From contig NZ_JAHLZY020000001.1 of the NCBI RefSeq assembly GCF_018967865.2, positions 930,001-994,000 on the forward strand: a stretch of 64,000 nucleotides of DNA, read 5' to 3'. Position numbers and translations under genes: made by a program. Of this stretch, positions 43,892 to 52,472 are shown piece by piece (within the stretch, counting starts at the first letter, position 1; every line of letters begins with the position of its first letter). The notes beneath the pieces are model-generated. The model was given only the letters and a program-made list of their open reading frames with translations. It was not told the DNA's origin and ran no database searches. The DNA is from Hymenobacter siberiensis. Its GTDB lineage: Bacteria; Bacteroidota; Bacteroidia; Cytophagales; Hymenobacteraceae.

Positions 43892-44503
43892 TTACTCGTG
43901 AAACGATTTTTCGCCGGCCGGAATGGCGACCTGCAGCCGGTTTTCGGCGGGCGGTACCGGGCAGCTGTACTCGTTGTTGTAGGCGCAGTAGGGATTGTAG
44001 GCGCGGTTGAAATCGAGCTCGATTTCCGGTTCGTTCAGGCTGGGAATGGGGGCGTCGAGGTAGCGGCCGCCGCCGTAGGTTTCGTGGCCGTTGGTGAGGT
44101 CGGTGAAGGGGATAAATAGCGTGGAATCGCGGCCATTGGCTTTTAAATACACCCGTAATTGTTGGGGTGAATTATTGATGTTGAATTTCACCACGCCCCA
44201 ATTCAGGTATTTCTCGGCTTTGTTATCGCTCATTTGAATAAGCGTGGTATCCGGGGTTTCGGTGCGCGAAATATCGGCGTGTGGCACGAAAGCTAAATCG
44301 GCTGCATAATATTTCAGGCTGTCAAACTGTGCTTTTTGCGCGGCAGAAATTGGCGATTCTTCCGACTGCCGAAAAGTGCGGTTTTTCTCGCTGCGAAATT
44401 TATTTAATTGCGCTAAATAGACGCTGTTATTTGGTTTCGCGTCGTTTAGCGAATAGAAAATAATGCCGATAATAGCGGCAGCGAGGGCAAGTTTTTTAAT
44501 CAT
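43892..44503 (-). CDS. DUF1684 protein
   Basis: A 203-residue protein with an N-terminal signal or anchor helix (KKLALAAAIIGIIFYSLND). The DUF1684 signature is clear: LFIPFTDLTNGHETYGGGRYLDAP, ELDFNRAYNPYCAYNNEYSCPVPPAENRL and IPAGEKSF. The biochemical function of the family is unknown. The start codon region is AT-rich compared with the rest. A decayed paralogue lies 1.3 kb away beyond the bestrophin gene. The 200-base gap before the bestrophin shows nothing recognisable. Confidence 0.9.
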   Translation of the reverse strand: MIKKLALAAAIIGIIFYSLNDAKPNNSVYLAQLNKFRSEKNRTFRQSEESPISAAQKAQFDSLKYYAADLAFVPHADISRTETPDTTLIQMSDNKAEKYLNWGVVKFNINNSPQQLRVYLKANGRDSTLFIPFTDLTNGHETYGGGRYLDAPIPSLNEPEIELDFNRAYNPYCAYNNEYSCPVPPAENRLQVAIPAGEKSFHE

Positions 44504-44526
44504 TAATTTTTGTTTTAAAATCGGCT

Positions 44527-44611
44527 GTCATGCCGGGCGTAGCGAAGCATCCCGTTACCGCTGAATAATGCGTGCAGACGTGAAAAGATGCTTCGCTGCG
44601 CTCAGCGTGAC
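44527..44611. repeat. Palindromic element (CATGAC family), degraded
   Basis: Starts GTCATGCCGGGCGTAGCGAA and ends TTCGCTGCGCTCAGCGTGAC; the arms carry several mismatches and the loop is about 30 bases. It touches the 3' end of radC. Confidence 0.75.
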
Positions 44612-44614
44612 AAC

Positions 44615-45370
44615 TTACAGCATGCCTTCGTCGGCGAAGCTGTAATAGCCCTGGTCGGAATAAATGAGGTGGTCGAGAATGGGTAAATCCAGGAAATTAC
44701 CGGCTTCCTTCAGCTTTTTGGTGAGCTGAATGTCGGCGGCGCTGGGGTTGCGGTTGCCGCTGGGGTGGTTGTGTACCAGAATAATGCTGCTGGCCAGCTG
44801 CTCCAGGGCTTCCTTGAAAATCATTTTGGGGTCGGCCACGGTGCCGGCCACGCCGCCCCGGCTGATGGCGGTTTTGCGCATCACCACGTTGGCACGGTTG
44901 AGGAGAATTACCCAGAATTCCTCGTGCGGCAGGTCCATCAAATTCGGTCGAATCAGATTATAAATGTCGCGCGAGCAGGTGATGGTGGTGCGCGGGGTGG
45001 CATCGGCCTCCTTGCGGCGGCGGCCCAGCTCCAGCGCGGCCACTATCGTAATGGCCTTGGCCGGGCCGATGCCGGGGTGGCGGCAAAGCTGCTTCACGCT
45101 CTCGCGGGCCAGGGCATTGAGGTCGTTGCCCACGCCTTGCAGCATGAGCATGCCCACATCCACCGCCGAGAGCCTGGTGGTGCCCGAGCCCAGCAGAATG
45201 GCAATCAGCTCGGCATCGGAGAGGGCGGCGCGGCCTTTGGCCATTAGCTTTTCGCGGGGCCGGTCATCCTCGGCCCAGCTCTTGATGCCGGATGCGGTGG
45301 GGGCGGCATAGGGCAGGGGCGTACCCGGCAGGGTAGGAGCGGCGTGGGGCTGCTTGTCAGGCGTGGGCAT
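44615..45370 (-). CDS. radC: RadC-family JAMM protein
   Basis: A 251-residue protein. An N-terminal UPF0758 helix-hairpin-helix part (DDRPREKLMAKGRAALSDAELIAILLGSG, CRHPGIGPAKAITIVAALELGRR) precedes the JAMM/MPN domain with its metal ligands in the motif SIILVHNHPSGNRNPSAAD. Despite its name, RadC has no proven DNA-repair role; its JAMM fold suggests a metallo-hydrolase. The first 30 residues are Pro/Ala-rich. It ends next to a palindromic element. Confidence 0.93.
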   Translation of the reverse strand: MPTPDKQPHAAPTLPGTPLPYAAPTASGIKSWAEDDRPREKLMAKGRAALSDAELIAILLGSGTTRLSAVDVGMLMLQGVGNDLNALARESVKQLCRHPGIGPAKAITIVAALELGRRRKEADATPRTTITCSRDIYNLIRPNLMDLPHEEFWVILLNRANVVMRKTAISRGGVAGTVADPKMIFKEALEQLASSIILVHNHPSGNRNPSAADIQLTKKLKEAGNFLDLPILDHLIYSDQGYYSFADEGML

Positions 45371-45410
45371 GGGTGGCAGAAGGTAAAAAGCGTATTAGAG
45401 CAGTTTGGGG

Positions 45411-45531
45411 GTAGAGACGCAATATCTGGCGTCTCATCGTTGAACGACCGGAACCACGCCGCCTACGACTCCTGCATTGCGCAGTCATAACAACATCAGC
45501 AACGACGAGACGCCAGGTATTGCGTCTCTAC
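45411..45531. repeat. Palindromic element, GTAGAGACGC type
   Basis: The left arm 45411-45442 begins GTAGAGACGCAATATCTGGC; the right arm 45500-45531 is its complement with two mismatches, ending TATTGCGTCTCTAC; the loop is 57 bases. A different family from the CATGAC elements. It fills the divergent gap between radC and the phosphoesterase gene. Confidence 0.85.
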
Positions 45532-45649
45532 CTCATTCACGGACCTCGAATTTTCTTTAAATGTAAAGCAAAAGCGGGCCGGGTGCGTTTAAGCCCCGAA
45601 GCTGCCGCTGCATTGGTGCGCGGCGGCGTAATCTGAATAGAAGGTTTGT

Positions 45650-46888
45650 ATGCGTAATCCGTTGGTTTTATGGTTAGTGCTGGCCGTGGTGGTGCTGGCT
45701 GAATGGTATGGTTATCAGGCAGTACGCACGGTAGTGCAGCACCTTTCGCCCGGTGTCCGGCGGGCGGCGGCCATCAGCTACTGGCTGCTCACGGTGGGTA
45801 GCTGGATGATTGCGGCCTGGGCCGGCTCGACCCGGCAAACGGGCAATATTCAACTCAAAAGCTACCTCATGAGCCTGCCCGTGCTGCTGCTGGGGGCCAA
45901 GCTGGTGATGTTTATCCCGCTGCTGCTGGAAGACGTGACGCGGCTGGGCCGCTGGGCCATGAGCTCGGCCAGCCGGCCGGCGGGCACGGACGTGGTGGCC
46001 ATTCCGCGCAGCGAATTTCTGGCGAAGCTGGCGCTGGGCATCGGGGCTATTCCTTTTTTTTCGCTGCTGTGGGGCATGGTGAAGGGCGGCACGGACTACA
46101 CCGTGCGCCGCGTGACACTGCGCTATCCCAACCTGCCGCCGGCGTTCGACGGCTTTAAAGTGCTGCAAATCTCGGACTTGCACACCGGCAGCTTCAACTC
46201 GACGGAGCCGCTGGAGCGGGCCGTGGCCATGATAAATCGCCAGGGTGCCGACTTGATTCTGATGACCGGCGACCTGGTGAACAACCGCGCCACCGAGGTG
46301 GAGCCGCATATTCCGGCCCTCGCGGGCATCAAGTCGGAACTGCCCATTTTTTCCAGCCTCGGCAACCACGACTATGGCGATTACGTGGCCTGGAAAACCC
46401 CCGCCGACAAGCGCGCCAACCTGGAGCGCCTGATGCAGAACCACGCCAAAATTGGCTGGACGCTGCTCAACGACACCAGCCACACCATCACGCGCGGCAC
46501 CGATAAAATATCGGTGCTCGGCGTGCAGAACTGGAGCAGCCACGCCAACTTCCCCAAGCACGGCAACCTGGCCCAGGCCCACGCCGCCAGCGGTGACGCG
46601 CCCTTCAAAATCCTGCTCTCGCACGACCCCTCGCACTGGGAAGCGCAGGTGCTCAATTACCCCGATATCGACCTCACCCTCAGCGGCCATACTCACGGCA
46701 TGCAGTTCGGTGTGAACCTGCCCTTTCTAAAATGGAGCCCCGTGAAATACGTGTATAAGCAGTGGGCCGGCCTGTATGAGCAGGGCCGTCAGAAGCTGTA
46801 CGTGAACGTGGGCCTGGGCTTTTTGGGCTACCCGGGGCGGGTAGGTTTCCTGCCCGAAATCACGGTGTTTGAGTTGCGCCGGGCGTAG
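45650..46888 (+). CDS. Membrane-anchored metallophosphoesterase
   Basis: A 412-residue protein. Three or four N-terminal membrane helices (VLWLVLAVVVLAEWYGYQAV, ISYWLLTVGSWMIAAWAG, LMSLPVLLLGAKLVMFIPLLL) precede a calcineurin-like domain with all metal motifs: ISDLHTG, MTGDLVNN, GNHDYG, LSHDPSHW and SGHTHGMQFG. This is the YkuE/YpbG-like arrangement; such enzymes hydrolyse phosphodiesters, possibly in lipids or UDP-sugars. The substrate is unknown. It is followed by a small palindrome that can end the transcript. Confidence 0.9.
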   Translation: MRNPLVLWLVLAVVVLAEWYGYQAVRTVVQHLSPGVRRAAAISYWLLTVGSWMIAAWAGSTRQTGNIQLKSYLMSLPVLLLGAKLVMFIPLLLEDVTRLGRWAMSSASRPAGTDVVAIPRSEFLAKLALGIGAIPFFSLLWGMVKGGTDYTVRRVTLRYPNLPPAFDGFKVLQISDLHTGSFNSTEPLERAVAMINRQGADLILMTGDLVNNRATEVEPHIPALAGIKSELPIFSSLGNHDYGDYVAWKTPADKRANLERLMQNHAKIGWTLLNDTSHTITRGTDKISVLGVQNWSSHANFPKHGNLAQAHAASGDAPFKILLSHDPSHWEAQVLNYPDIDLTLSGHTHGMQFGVNLPFLKWSPVKYVYKQWAGLYEQGRQKLYVNVGLGFLGYPGRVGFLPEITVFELRRA

Positions 46889-46902
46889 AATTGGTGTGGA
46901 AA

Positions 46903-46946
46903 AAAAGAACGTCATGCTTCGGCGGCGCTCCGCATGACGTTCTTTT
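46903..46946. repeat. Short palindrome of the CATGAC family, terminator-like
   Basis: AAAGAACGTCATGC and GCATGACGTTCTTT around a 14-base loop: only the outer ends of the larger elements remain, with A- and T-tracts that make it a plausible terminator for the phosphoesterase gene. Confidence 0.75.
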
Positions 46947-47045
46947 AACGGTGAATTAAACCTGAAATAACATCCACTACGCCATTACCATAAAGCGCCC
47001 CCAAACCACTTTCGGTTTGCTTTTCAACTCCCCTTTTCTCAACAC

Positions 47046-47702
47046 ATGAAAAATTCCCTATTGATTCTCGCCGGCGCTGCCGCTCTCTCCCTGGCCTCCT
47101 GCTCGCAGGAAAAAACCACCGAAGTGACCACCGTACCCGCCGACGGTACTACCACCACGACGATTACCACAACCACCGGCCCGATGACGGATGCCCAGAT
47201 TGAGGCCCGCGCCCAAAAAATCGCCGATAAAATGGTGGCTGATATGAAAATCATGGACGAGGCCACGAAAACCAAAATCCGCACCGTGTACGTGAACCGC
47301 TACAAGCGCATGAACGAGCTGCGCAGCAAGTACACCACCGACACCACCGGCATGGCCGCCGCCATGCGCGACGCCAACACGGCGCAGGATACCGAGTTCA
47401 AGTCGGTTTTCACCGACCCCACCCAGTACCAGGCCTACGAGTCGAGCCGCTCGACCTACGACGACAGCAACTACGCGAACGATAACTCGTCGGCCTCGTC
47501 GATGTCGGATACTACCGGCGCGGCTTCGTCGTCGATGACCACCACGGAAAGCTCCACCACCACGACCACTGATAACGGCATGACCAGCGGCATGGAGGTA
47601 TCGAAACTGAAGGCCAAAGCCGAGGACGGCAGCAAAATCAAGATGAAGGAAAACGGCAAGGTGAAAATGAAAGACGCCGACGGTACCAAAGTCAAAAACT
47701 AA
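47046..47702 (+). CDS. Thr/Ser-rich lipoprotein, unknown
   Basis: A 218-residue lipoprotein (signal LILAGAAALSLASC). A low-complexity Thr stretch follows, then a helical region with DAQIEARAQKIADKMVADM and VYVNRYKRMNELRSKYTTD, which resembles small periplasmic helical proteins. Next is a Ser/Thr-rich linker, and the end repeats a short motif: DGSKIKMKENGKVKMKDADGTKVK. The end motif recalls K-[VI]-K-[MI]-K strands also present in the tiny secreted protein at 50651-50812. No known family is recognised. A terminator follows at once, so it is a single-gene transcript. Confidence 0.75.
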   Translation: MKNSLLILAGAAALSLASCSQEKTTEVTTVPADGTTTTTITTTTGPMTDAQIEARAQKIADKMVADMKIMDEATKTKIRTVYVNRYKRMNELRSKYTTDTTGMAAAMRDANTAQDTEFKSVFTDPTQYQAYESSRSTYDDSNYANDNSSASSMSDTTGAASSSMTTTESSTTTTTDNGMTSGMEVSKLKAKAEDGSKIKMKENGKVKMKDADGTKVKN

Positions 47703-47738
47703 CGGTTTGGTCGATATAATCGGCCAAATTATCGCTAA

Positions 47739-47772
47739 AAGGCCCGCACCTGCAACGGTGCGGGCTTTTTTT
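47739..47772 (+). terminator. Rho-independent terminator
   Basis: GGCCCGCACC TGCAA CGGTGCGGGC and seven T. Confidence 0.92.
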
Positions 47773-47818
47773 GGCTCGTTGGGTTGCTACTTTGTAGGAG
47801 CGTTGCGTTTAAGGATTA

Positions 47819-48517
47819 ATGGTTTTAAAAGTAAAGTATTGTGTGCCGGCCCCTTGGCCAAAGCTGGGCCGGGTGCTGGGCCTGCTGGCGGCGCTGTGGC
47901 TGCTGGCTGGCCGGGCCCAGGCCCAGCTGGCCCCCACGGTGCGCCTGAGTGGCAGCGTGTCGGAAGCCCAGACGCGGCTGCCCATTCCGGGGGCTACGGT
48001 GCAGGTGCTGCGCACCAGGCGCGGTGTGGTGACCACCACCACCGGCGATTTCAGCATCGATGCCCTGCCCACGGATACCGTCCAGTTTCGGGCGCTGGGC
48101 TATAAGACGCAGCGCATGGCGCTGGGTAGTACGGGCTTGTCGCAGCTGGTGGTGCGCATTCAGCTGGCCCGCGACAGCGTGCGCCTGGGCGAAGTGCAGG
48201 TAGTGAGCGACCGGCCCGACCGCGCCATTATCAACCGGGCGCTGCGCAACATCAAGCGGCCCGCGCCGCCAGTGGTGAGCGGGGCCAGGCGCCCGCCCAA
48301 GCCCAAGCCGCTCTTTGCCGTCGATTCCACAGCTCCCAAAGCGCCCATTCCCACCATTGCCAGCCCCGTGAGCCTGCTCTACGACCAGTTTTCGCGCGAG
48401 GGCAAGCAGCGCCGCAAAATGGAGCAGATTGAAGCCGAGCAGCGCGCCGAAAAAGCCCGCAAGGCCCGCGCCGAGTACAACAAGGCCTTTCTGGACAATC
48501 GCGGCTACCAGCCTTAA
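47819..48517 (+). CDS. Carboxypeptidase-regulatory-like domain protein
   Basis: A 232-residue secreted protein (signal LGLLAALWLLAGRAQAQ). Residues about 42-125 form a CarboxypepD_reg-like beta-sandwich: RLSGSVSEAQTRLPIPGATV, TTTTGDFSIDALPTDTVQFRALGYK, VRIQLARDSVRLGEVQV. The C-terminal third is basic, Pro-rich and then helical (RKMEQIEAEQRAEKARKAR). This is the N-terminal plug-extension domain of SusC-like receptors found on its own; such free-standing proteins are common in Bacteroidota and have no established role. A TACTTTG close to a -7 box lies about 30 bases upstream. Confidence 0.82.
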   Translation: MVLKVKYCVPAPWPKLGRVLGLLAALWLLAGRAQAQLAPTVRLSGSVSEAQTRLPIPGATVQVLRTRRGVVTTTTGDFSIDALPTDTVQFRALGYKTQRMALGSTGLSQLVVRIQLARDSVRLGEVQVVSDRPDRAIINRALRNIKRPAPPVVSGARRPPKPKPLFAVDSTAPKAPIPTIASPVSLLYDQFSREGKQRRKMEQIEAEQRAEKARKARAEYNKAFLDNRGYQP

Positions 48518-48524
48518 GAGAAGT

Positions 48525-48603
48525 TAAGAGTTGGGAGTTGAGAGTGAACAGTTTTTAGTGAGCAATTGAATAACAACTGTTCACTCTCAACTCCTAACTC
48601 TTA
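48525..48603. repeat. Palindromic element, 29-bp arms
   Basis: TAAGAGTTGGGAGTTGAGAG... (48525-48553) and its complement with one mismatch (48575-48603), loop 21 bases. A separate sequence family from the CATGAC elements. Confidence 0.85.
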
Positions 48604-48648
48604 TCCCCCCCGATAACTGCCGGCTGCATTTCCGCGTAAGCCCAATGT

Positions 48649-49635
48649 ATGAAAATTGGGTATCCTTGCGTGAACGAGGCGATGGATTGCAGCTCCGGCA
48701 ATACTTTCCGGCTGGCATCGTATTCAGAAGAGCGACTGGTTGCGGCCGTAACGGCCAACCTGGCCTGCCTGCGCCGCATGCTGGAATGGAACGTGGCTCA
48801 GGGCCTGCTCTTTTTCCGCATCGGCTCCAGCATTGTGTCCTTCGGCTCGCATCCCATCAATACGTTTGACTGGCAAACGCACTTTGCGGCCGATTTCCGG
48901 GCTATTGGCGACTACATCAAGGTTCATAACCTGCGGGTGAGCTTCCACCCCGACCAGTTTGTGGTGCTGAACTCGCCCAGCCCCGATATTGTGCAGCGCA
49001 GTATTCAGGAGCTGGTGTACCAGGGTTCGATGCTGGACTTGATGGGGCTCGATGGCACGGCCAAGCTCCAGATTCATGTGGGCGGGCTGTATGGCGAGCG
49101 GGAGCTGGCCATAAGCCGTTTTGCGGCGGTGCACGCCGCCCTGCCGCCGGCCGTGAAAGCCCGCGTGGTGGTTGAAAACGACGACCGGCTGTTTTCCCTG
49201 CGCGACTGCCTGGCGCTGCACCAGCTCACGGGCGTACCCATTCTGTTCGATAATTTCCACCACGAATGCCTCAACCACGGCGAGCCCATGGCCGAGGCCC
49301 TGCGCCTGGCCGCCGCCACTTGGCACCCCACCGCCGACGGCGTGCCCCTGATGGACTATAGTTCGCAGGCCCTGGGTGAGCGCAAAGGCAAGCACACCAA
49401 CGACCTGGTAGATGAGCAGTTTTGCGAATTCCTCACCCACCTGCACGGCCTCGATTTCGACCTGATGCTGGAAATAAAAAACAAGGAAGCCAGCGCCCTG
49501 CGCGCCGTGGCCATTTTGCGCGAGCTGGGCCTGAGCGCCGCCGCGCCCGATGCCAGCAGCCCGCCCCTCGCGCTGCCCCCCGACCCCAACGCGCCCGCCA
49601 AAGCCAGGCGTGCTAAAAAAGAAACTCCCAGTTAG
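48649..49635 (+). CDS. uvsE: UV damage endonuclease UvsE/UVDE
   Basis: A 328-residue TIM-barrel nuclease. IGYPCVNEAMDCSSGNTFR at the start, NLRVSFHPDQFVVLNSPS, LQIHVGGLYGERELAISRF, VVENDDRLFSLRDCLALH, GVPILFDNFHHECLNHGEP and DLMLEIKNKEASALRA carry the conserved His, Asp and Glu metal ligands of UVDE. The enzyme nicks DNA 5' of UV photoproducts, an excision pathway separate from UvrABC. The last 30 residues are Pro/Lys-rich. It stands alone, fitting a UV-exposed lifestyle. Confidence 0.94.
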   Translation: MKIGYPCVNEAMDCSSGNTFRLASYSEERLVAAVTANLACLRRMLEWNVAQGLLFFRIGSSIVSFGSHPINTFDWQTHFAADFRAIGDYIKVHNLRVSFHPDQFVVLNSPSPDIVQRSIQELVYQGSMLDLMGLDGTAKLQIHVGGLYGERELAISRFAAVHAALPPAVKARVVVENDDRLFSLRDCLALHQLTGVPILFDNFHHECLNHGEPMAEALRLAAATWHPTADGVPLMDYSSQALGERKGKHTNDLVDEQFCEFLTHLHGLDFDLMLEIKNKEASALRAVAILRELGLSAAAPDASSPPLALPPDPNAPAKARRAKKETPS

Positions 49636-49719
49636 CGCGGTTTCAACTGCGTACGGCATCAACGGGCGTTTGCGCCCTTCCTACCCTCATATCCTCACAC
49701 CCTTATACCCCAAAAAACC

Positions 49720-50070
49720 ATGCCTTCTGACCACCTTCTCGCTACCGTTAGCGCCTTGCGCAATGGCCTCACCAGCCTGCCCCTGGGCTCGGCCATGGAC
49801 AATACCGAAACCTGGCAGCAGCAGTTTCTGCAGAGCGGCGAGCCCGGCCTGCAGGACATTGCCCGCGAAATCGGCAACCTCCAGTCGCTGCTCAGCAGCG
49901 GCGTACTGAGCAGCACGGCCATCGGCAACTCGCTTTCGATGCTGGGCGACCAGACCGGCGAAATCAGCGCCAGTGCTCCGGCCGACCTGAAAAAGCCGCT
50001 CACCGAGCTGGCCGACCTGCTGCGCCGCCACGGCGGCGACCTGCTGGCCCACGCCGCCAAAAAGGCGTAG
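49720..50070 (+). CDS. Small cytoplasmic helical protein, unknown
   Basis: A 116-residue all-helical protein: DHLLATVSALRNGLTSLP, GLQDIAREIGNLQSLLSSGV, IGNSLSMLGDQTGEIS, LKKPLTELADLLRRHGGDLLAHAAKKA. No signal or membrane segment. I do not recognise the family. It starts 84 bases after uvsE and is followed by a strong terminator, so it may be the last gene of a uvsE transcript. Confidence 0.7.
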   Translation: MPSDHLLATVSALRNGLTSLPLGSAMDNTETWQQQFLQSGEPGLQDIAREIGNLQSLLSSGVLSSTAIGNSLSMLGDQTGEISASAPADLKKPLTELADLLRRHGGDLLAHAAKKA

Positions 50071-50091
50071 CAGCCGCGCGCCCATCAACCA

Positions 50092-50127
50092 AAAAGCCCC
50101 GCCGGATATTAGTCCGGCGGGGCTTTT
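50092..50127. terminator. Rho-independent terminator
   Basis: AAAAGCCCCGCCGGA and TCCGGCGGGGCTTTT, 15-bp perfect stem with a 6-base loop; A and T tracts allow termination from both convergent genes. Confidence 0.92.
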
Positions 50128-50144
50128 GCGTTCGGTAGCCTGGA

Positions 50145-50558
50145 CTATTTGGGCGTGTTCGGGTTGTAGGTAGGCACGGTGTTCTGCTCGATGTTGCTGC
50201 TGCTGCTGCGGCGCGAGCGGGTGGGCACTACGTCCGTAGACTGGCGCGGCTGGTCGGCCCGCCGGATGGGCTGCTCGCGGATATCGGGCACGGCGTTGGG
50301 CGACTGTTCCGGGGTGGCGGCGGGCCAGAAGCCCCGGCCATCGAGCTGGCGGGTGGGCTGGGCATCGCGGTTGGTGGGCGTGCGCTGCATGGTGGGCGGC
50401 CCCTGAATGGTGCTTTGGTTGAGCGCCGGGTTCACGGGGGGCACGGTGGTCTGGCCCTGGCTGCCGCCGCGCACAGGGGCCGAGGGGTCGAAGGGAACGG
50501 TTTGGGCCTGGGCCGTGGTGGCAAATAGCAGGCCGGCTAGTAAGAGGGAATATTTCAT
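50145..50558 (-). CDS. Secreted disordered Pro/Gln/Arg-rich protein
   Basis: A 137-residue protein with a clean signal peptide (KYSLLLAGLLFATTAQAQ). The mature part is rich in Pro, Thr, Gln, Asn and Arg with no predicted secondary structure (PPVNPALNQSTIQGPPTMQR, SRRSSSSNIEQ). No domain is recognised. It might be a periplasmic linker or a rapidly evolving secreted protein. It is followed, on the same strand and upstream, by another tiny secreted protein gene. Confidence 0.65.
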   Translation of the reverse strand: MKYSLLLAGLLFATTAQAQTVPFDPSAPVRGGSQGQTTVPPVNPALNQSTIQGPPTMQRTPTNRDAQPTRQLDGRGFWPAATPEQSPNAVPDIREQPIRRADQPRQSTDVVPTRSRRSSSSNIEQNTVPTYNPNTPK

Positions 50559-50650
50559 AGCGGGGTGGGGGAATGGGGAATAAAAAAAGCCGGCTGCTTC
50601 GGTAAGAACCAGCCGGATGCCAACTCGTTACGGCATTGAGCCGCAAAAAG

Positions 50651-50812
50651 TTACTGCATTATAGACTGGCCTTTTATCTTGACTTTGCCGTTGGTTATAT
50701 TGCCCTTGGTTTTGGTGCGGCGGCCCGAGGTGGTGCCCATGATGCCGCCGGTGGTTGTTTGCGCAAAGGCCGCGTTGCTAAGGCCAAAGCTCAATAATGC
50801 GGGGAAATACAT
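50651..50812 (-). CDS. Tiny secreted protein (53 residues)
   Basis: Reads MYFPALLSFGLSNAAFAQ, a short signal peptide, then TTTGGIMGTTSGRRTKTKGN and ITNGKVKIKGQSIMQ. Upstream in-frame codons (ATA ATC ATA AAA) may extend the signal if a TTG is used. The K-V-K-I-K end resembles the C-terminal motif of the lipoprotein at 47046-47702. The evidence is the signal peptide and codon pattern only. Confidence 0.5.
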   Translation of the reverse strand: MYFPALLSFGLSNAAFAQTTTGGIMGTTSGRRTKTKGNITNGKVKIKGQSIMQ

Positions 50813-50889
50813 TTTTATGATTATCAATGGGTTATTTGAAAGCGGGTGTGGTTGGAAGTTCTTATTTGGGAAAGTGCCCGCTTGCAGAG

Positions 50890-52079
50890 TAGGGCCATTG
50901 CACTAAACGAGCAGTTAGCTTATCGAAGTCGTTTCCTCTTGCGGAAGCTGGGCCAGTAACTGAAGCAGGAATTTATCATCGCGGGCGGCTTTTTTGCGTT
51001 TGCGTTTCAGGCTCATGACCAGCGGGGAGCGTCGCAGCAGCGTCAAGGCCAGCTTGTGCATGGTCGAGAGGTTGCGTGGCGCGTGGTCGCGTCGGCACTG
51101 GCAGGCATCTTCGGCAAAGGGTACGTCCAGGTGCCAATGCTGCTGATTTTCAATACTCTAGTATCCACGAATGTACCCCGCTAGCGTGGCCGCACTCGCT
51201 CCGGCCAGCGAGCAGAGAAAATAACGCGTGGCCTGTTGCGCCTGCCCTGCCACCCAGCGCGTGGTCTGCTGGCAAACCAGCGTTTGCAAGCCCGGCCAGT
51301 CGGCGCCGGCATCCACCAGCCCCCAGTGTTGGCTGACCCAGACCCGGCGCAGCTCCCCGCGCCCATGTCCCTTGTCGCGCTGCTGGTGGGCGGCGGGCCG
51401 GGCGAGCAAGGGGGCAAAGTGGGCAGCTACCTGCCGGTGTAACTCGCCCTGATTCTGCTTGAGCGGCCAGCACGTAATCTGCGCCTTTCGCCACCAGCTC
51501 CGCCGCCACCGCCCGCTGGCAGCCCATCGCATCGAGGGTGACCACGCTGCCCTTGACCTCCACCAGGTCGAGCACCTGCGGAATGGCCACCAGCTCATTG
51601 CGCTTGGTTTCCACCGCCGTCTGCGCCAGGCACAGGCGCTGCTCGGCGGCCCAGACGCTGACGAGCTGGACCGGGGCCTGCCGTTTGCCTGCGGGCGTGG
51701 TGCCGCGCAGCTGCTTCCCGTCGATAATCAGGTGCCGACCGGCCAGCAAGGTCACGATAGCCTGCCCCCACTGGCTCAGGCAACGTTCCAGCTCGGTGGG
51801 CACCAGGTGGCGAAAGACGCGGTTGAGCGTGTCGTGGGACGGGATGCCGGCCGGCAAGTCCATGAACTCACGCAACGTGGCCTCTTTGTCACAGGCGTAA
51901 TCGTAAATATCTTCAAATATCTCACAGTCAGCTAGCAAACCACGGAGCACGAGCAGCAAAATGTCGCTTAATTCGTGCAAACAGCGGCCTTGCACCCGGT
52001 AATCCGTTACTTCCTCAAAAAACTCAGCATAGTCCACCCCGCAAAATTCGCTAACTACGCGTTTGGTGCAATGACCCTA
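50890..52079 (-). mobile_element. Degenerate ISAs1-family insertion sequence
   Basis: About 1190 bp bounded by imperfect 30-bp inverted repeats: TAGGGCCATTGCACTAAACG... at 50890 and ...CGTTTGGTGCAATGACCCTA ending at 52079, four mismatches between them. The same ends bound the MITE at 22993-23237. I see no target duplication. The transposase is broken, so the element is immobile unless helped by an intact copy elsewhere in the genome. Confidence 0.88.
50915..52037 (-). pseudogene. ISAs1-family transposase, broken by a frameshift and a stop
   Basis: The start DYAEFFEEVTDYRVQGRCLH then SDILLLVLRGLLADCEIFED, LIIDGKQLRGTTPAG and TLDAMGCQRAVAAELVAKGADYVLA is a classical ISAs1 transposase with the catalytic Asp in IDGK. 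Near 51465 one extra base (GCCGCTC for GCGCTC) shifts the frame; homology continues as LKQNQGELHRQVAAHFAPLL. At 51158-51160 a TAG replaces the Trp codon of RGHW in YIRG..SIENQQHWHLDV, after which homology runs on to a stop at 50915 (AEDACQCRRDHAPRNLSTM, ALTLLRR). Confidence 0.9.
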
Positions 52080-52472
52080 TTAGCGGTAGCGGCCCGCTTG
52101 TCAAACTCGAATCAGTGGGCAACGACGTTTATTTCCGCAAGCGGAAGTAACCAATCCCAACAGCGGGAGTTTCCACGCAAAATGGAGCCATAACGGCTGC
52201 CAATCGAATACTTGTTGCCTGATTAAAAATGCTTTACCGCGAAAGCTGACGGGGTGTTAACGGCCCGTCGGCTGCGCCAAAAACCTGATATAATGGAGCT
52301 GGGGCACCGCCCAGGCTGGTCTGCAAACCAGCCCGGATGGGAGCGGTATGGCCCGGCCACCTGGTGAGTGTGCGCCGGCTGCACCCCGCCCCGCTCCATT
52401 GACTCAGGGTGGCTATCAGGCTGCAAAACCCTTTCCAATAGGTCTTCGAACCACCCTCAACTGTCCTTCGCC
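52080..52472. other. 393-base gap; possible tail of a gene cut by the IS
   Basis: Directly after the IS end, a frame reads SGSGPLVKLESVGNDVYFRK then RK and a stop at 52148-52150, which could be the C-terminus of a truncated gene. The rest shows only a GC-rich region with no supported gene and probably the former promoter of the DUF5916 pseudogene. Confidence 0.35.

Noticed and set aside
52223..52438. 71-codon minus-strand frame after the ISAs1 element
   Set aside because: Low-complexity and with no recognisable family; it overlaps the probable promoter region of the DUF5916 pseudogene.
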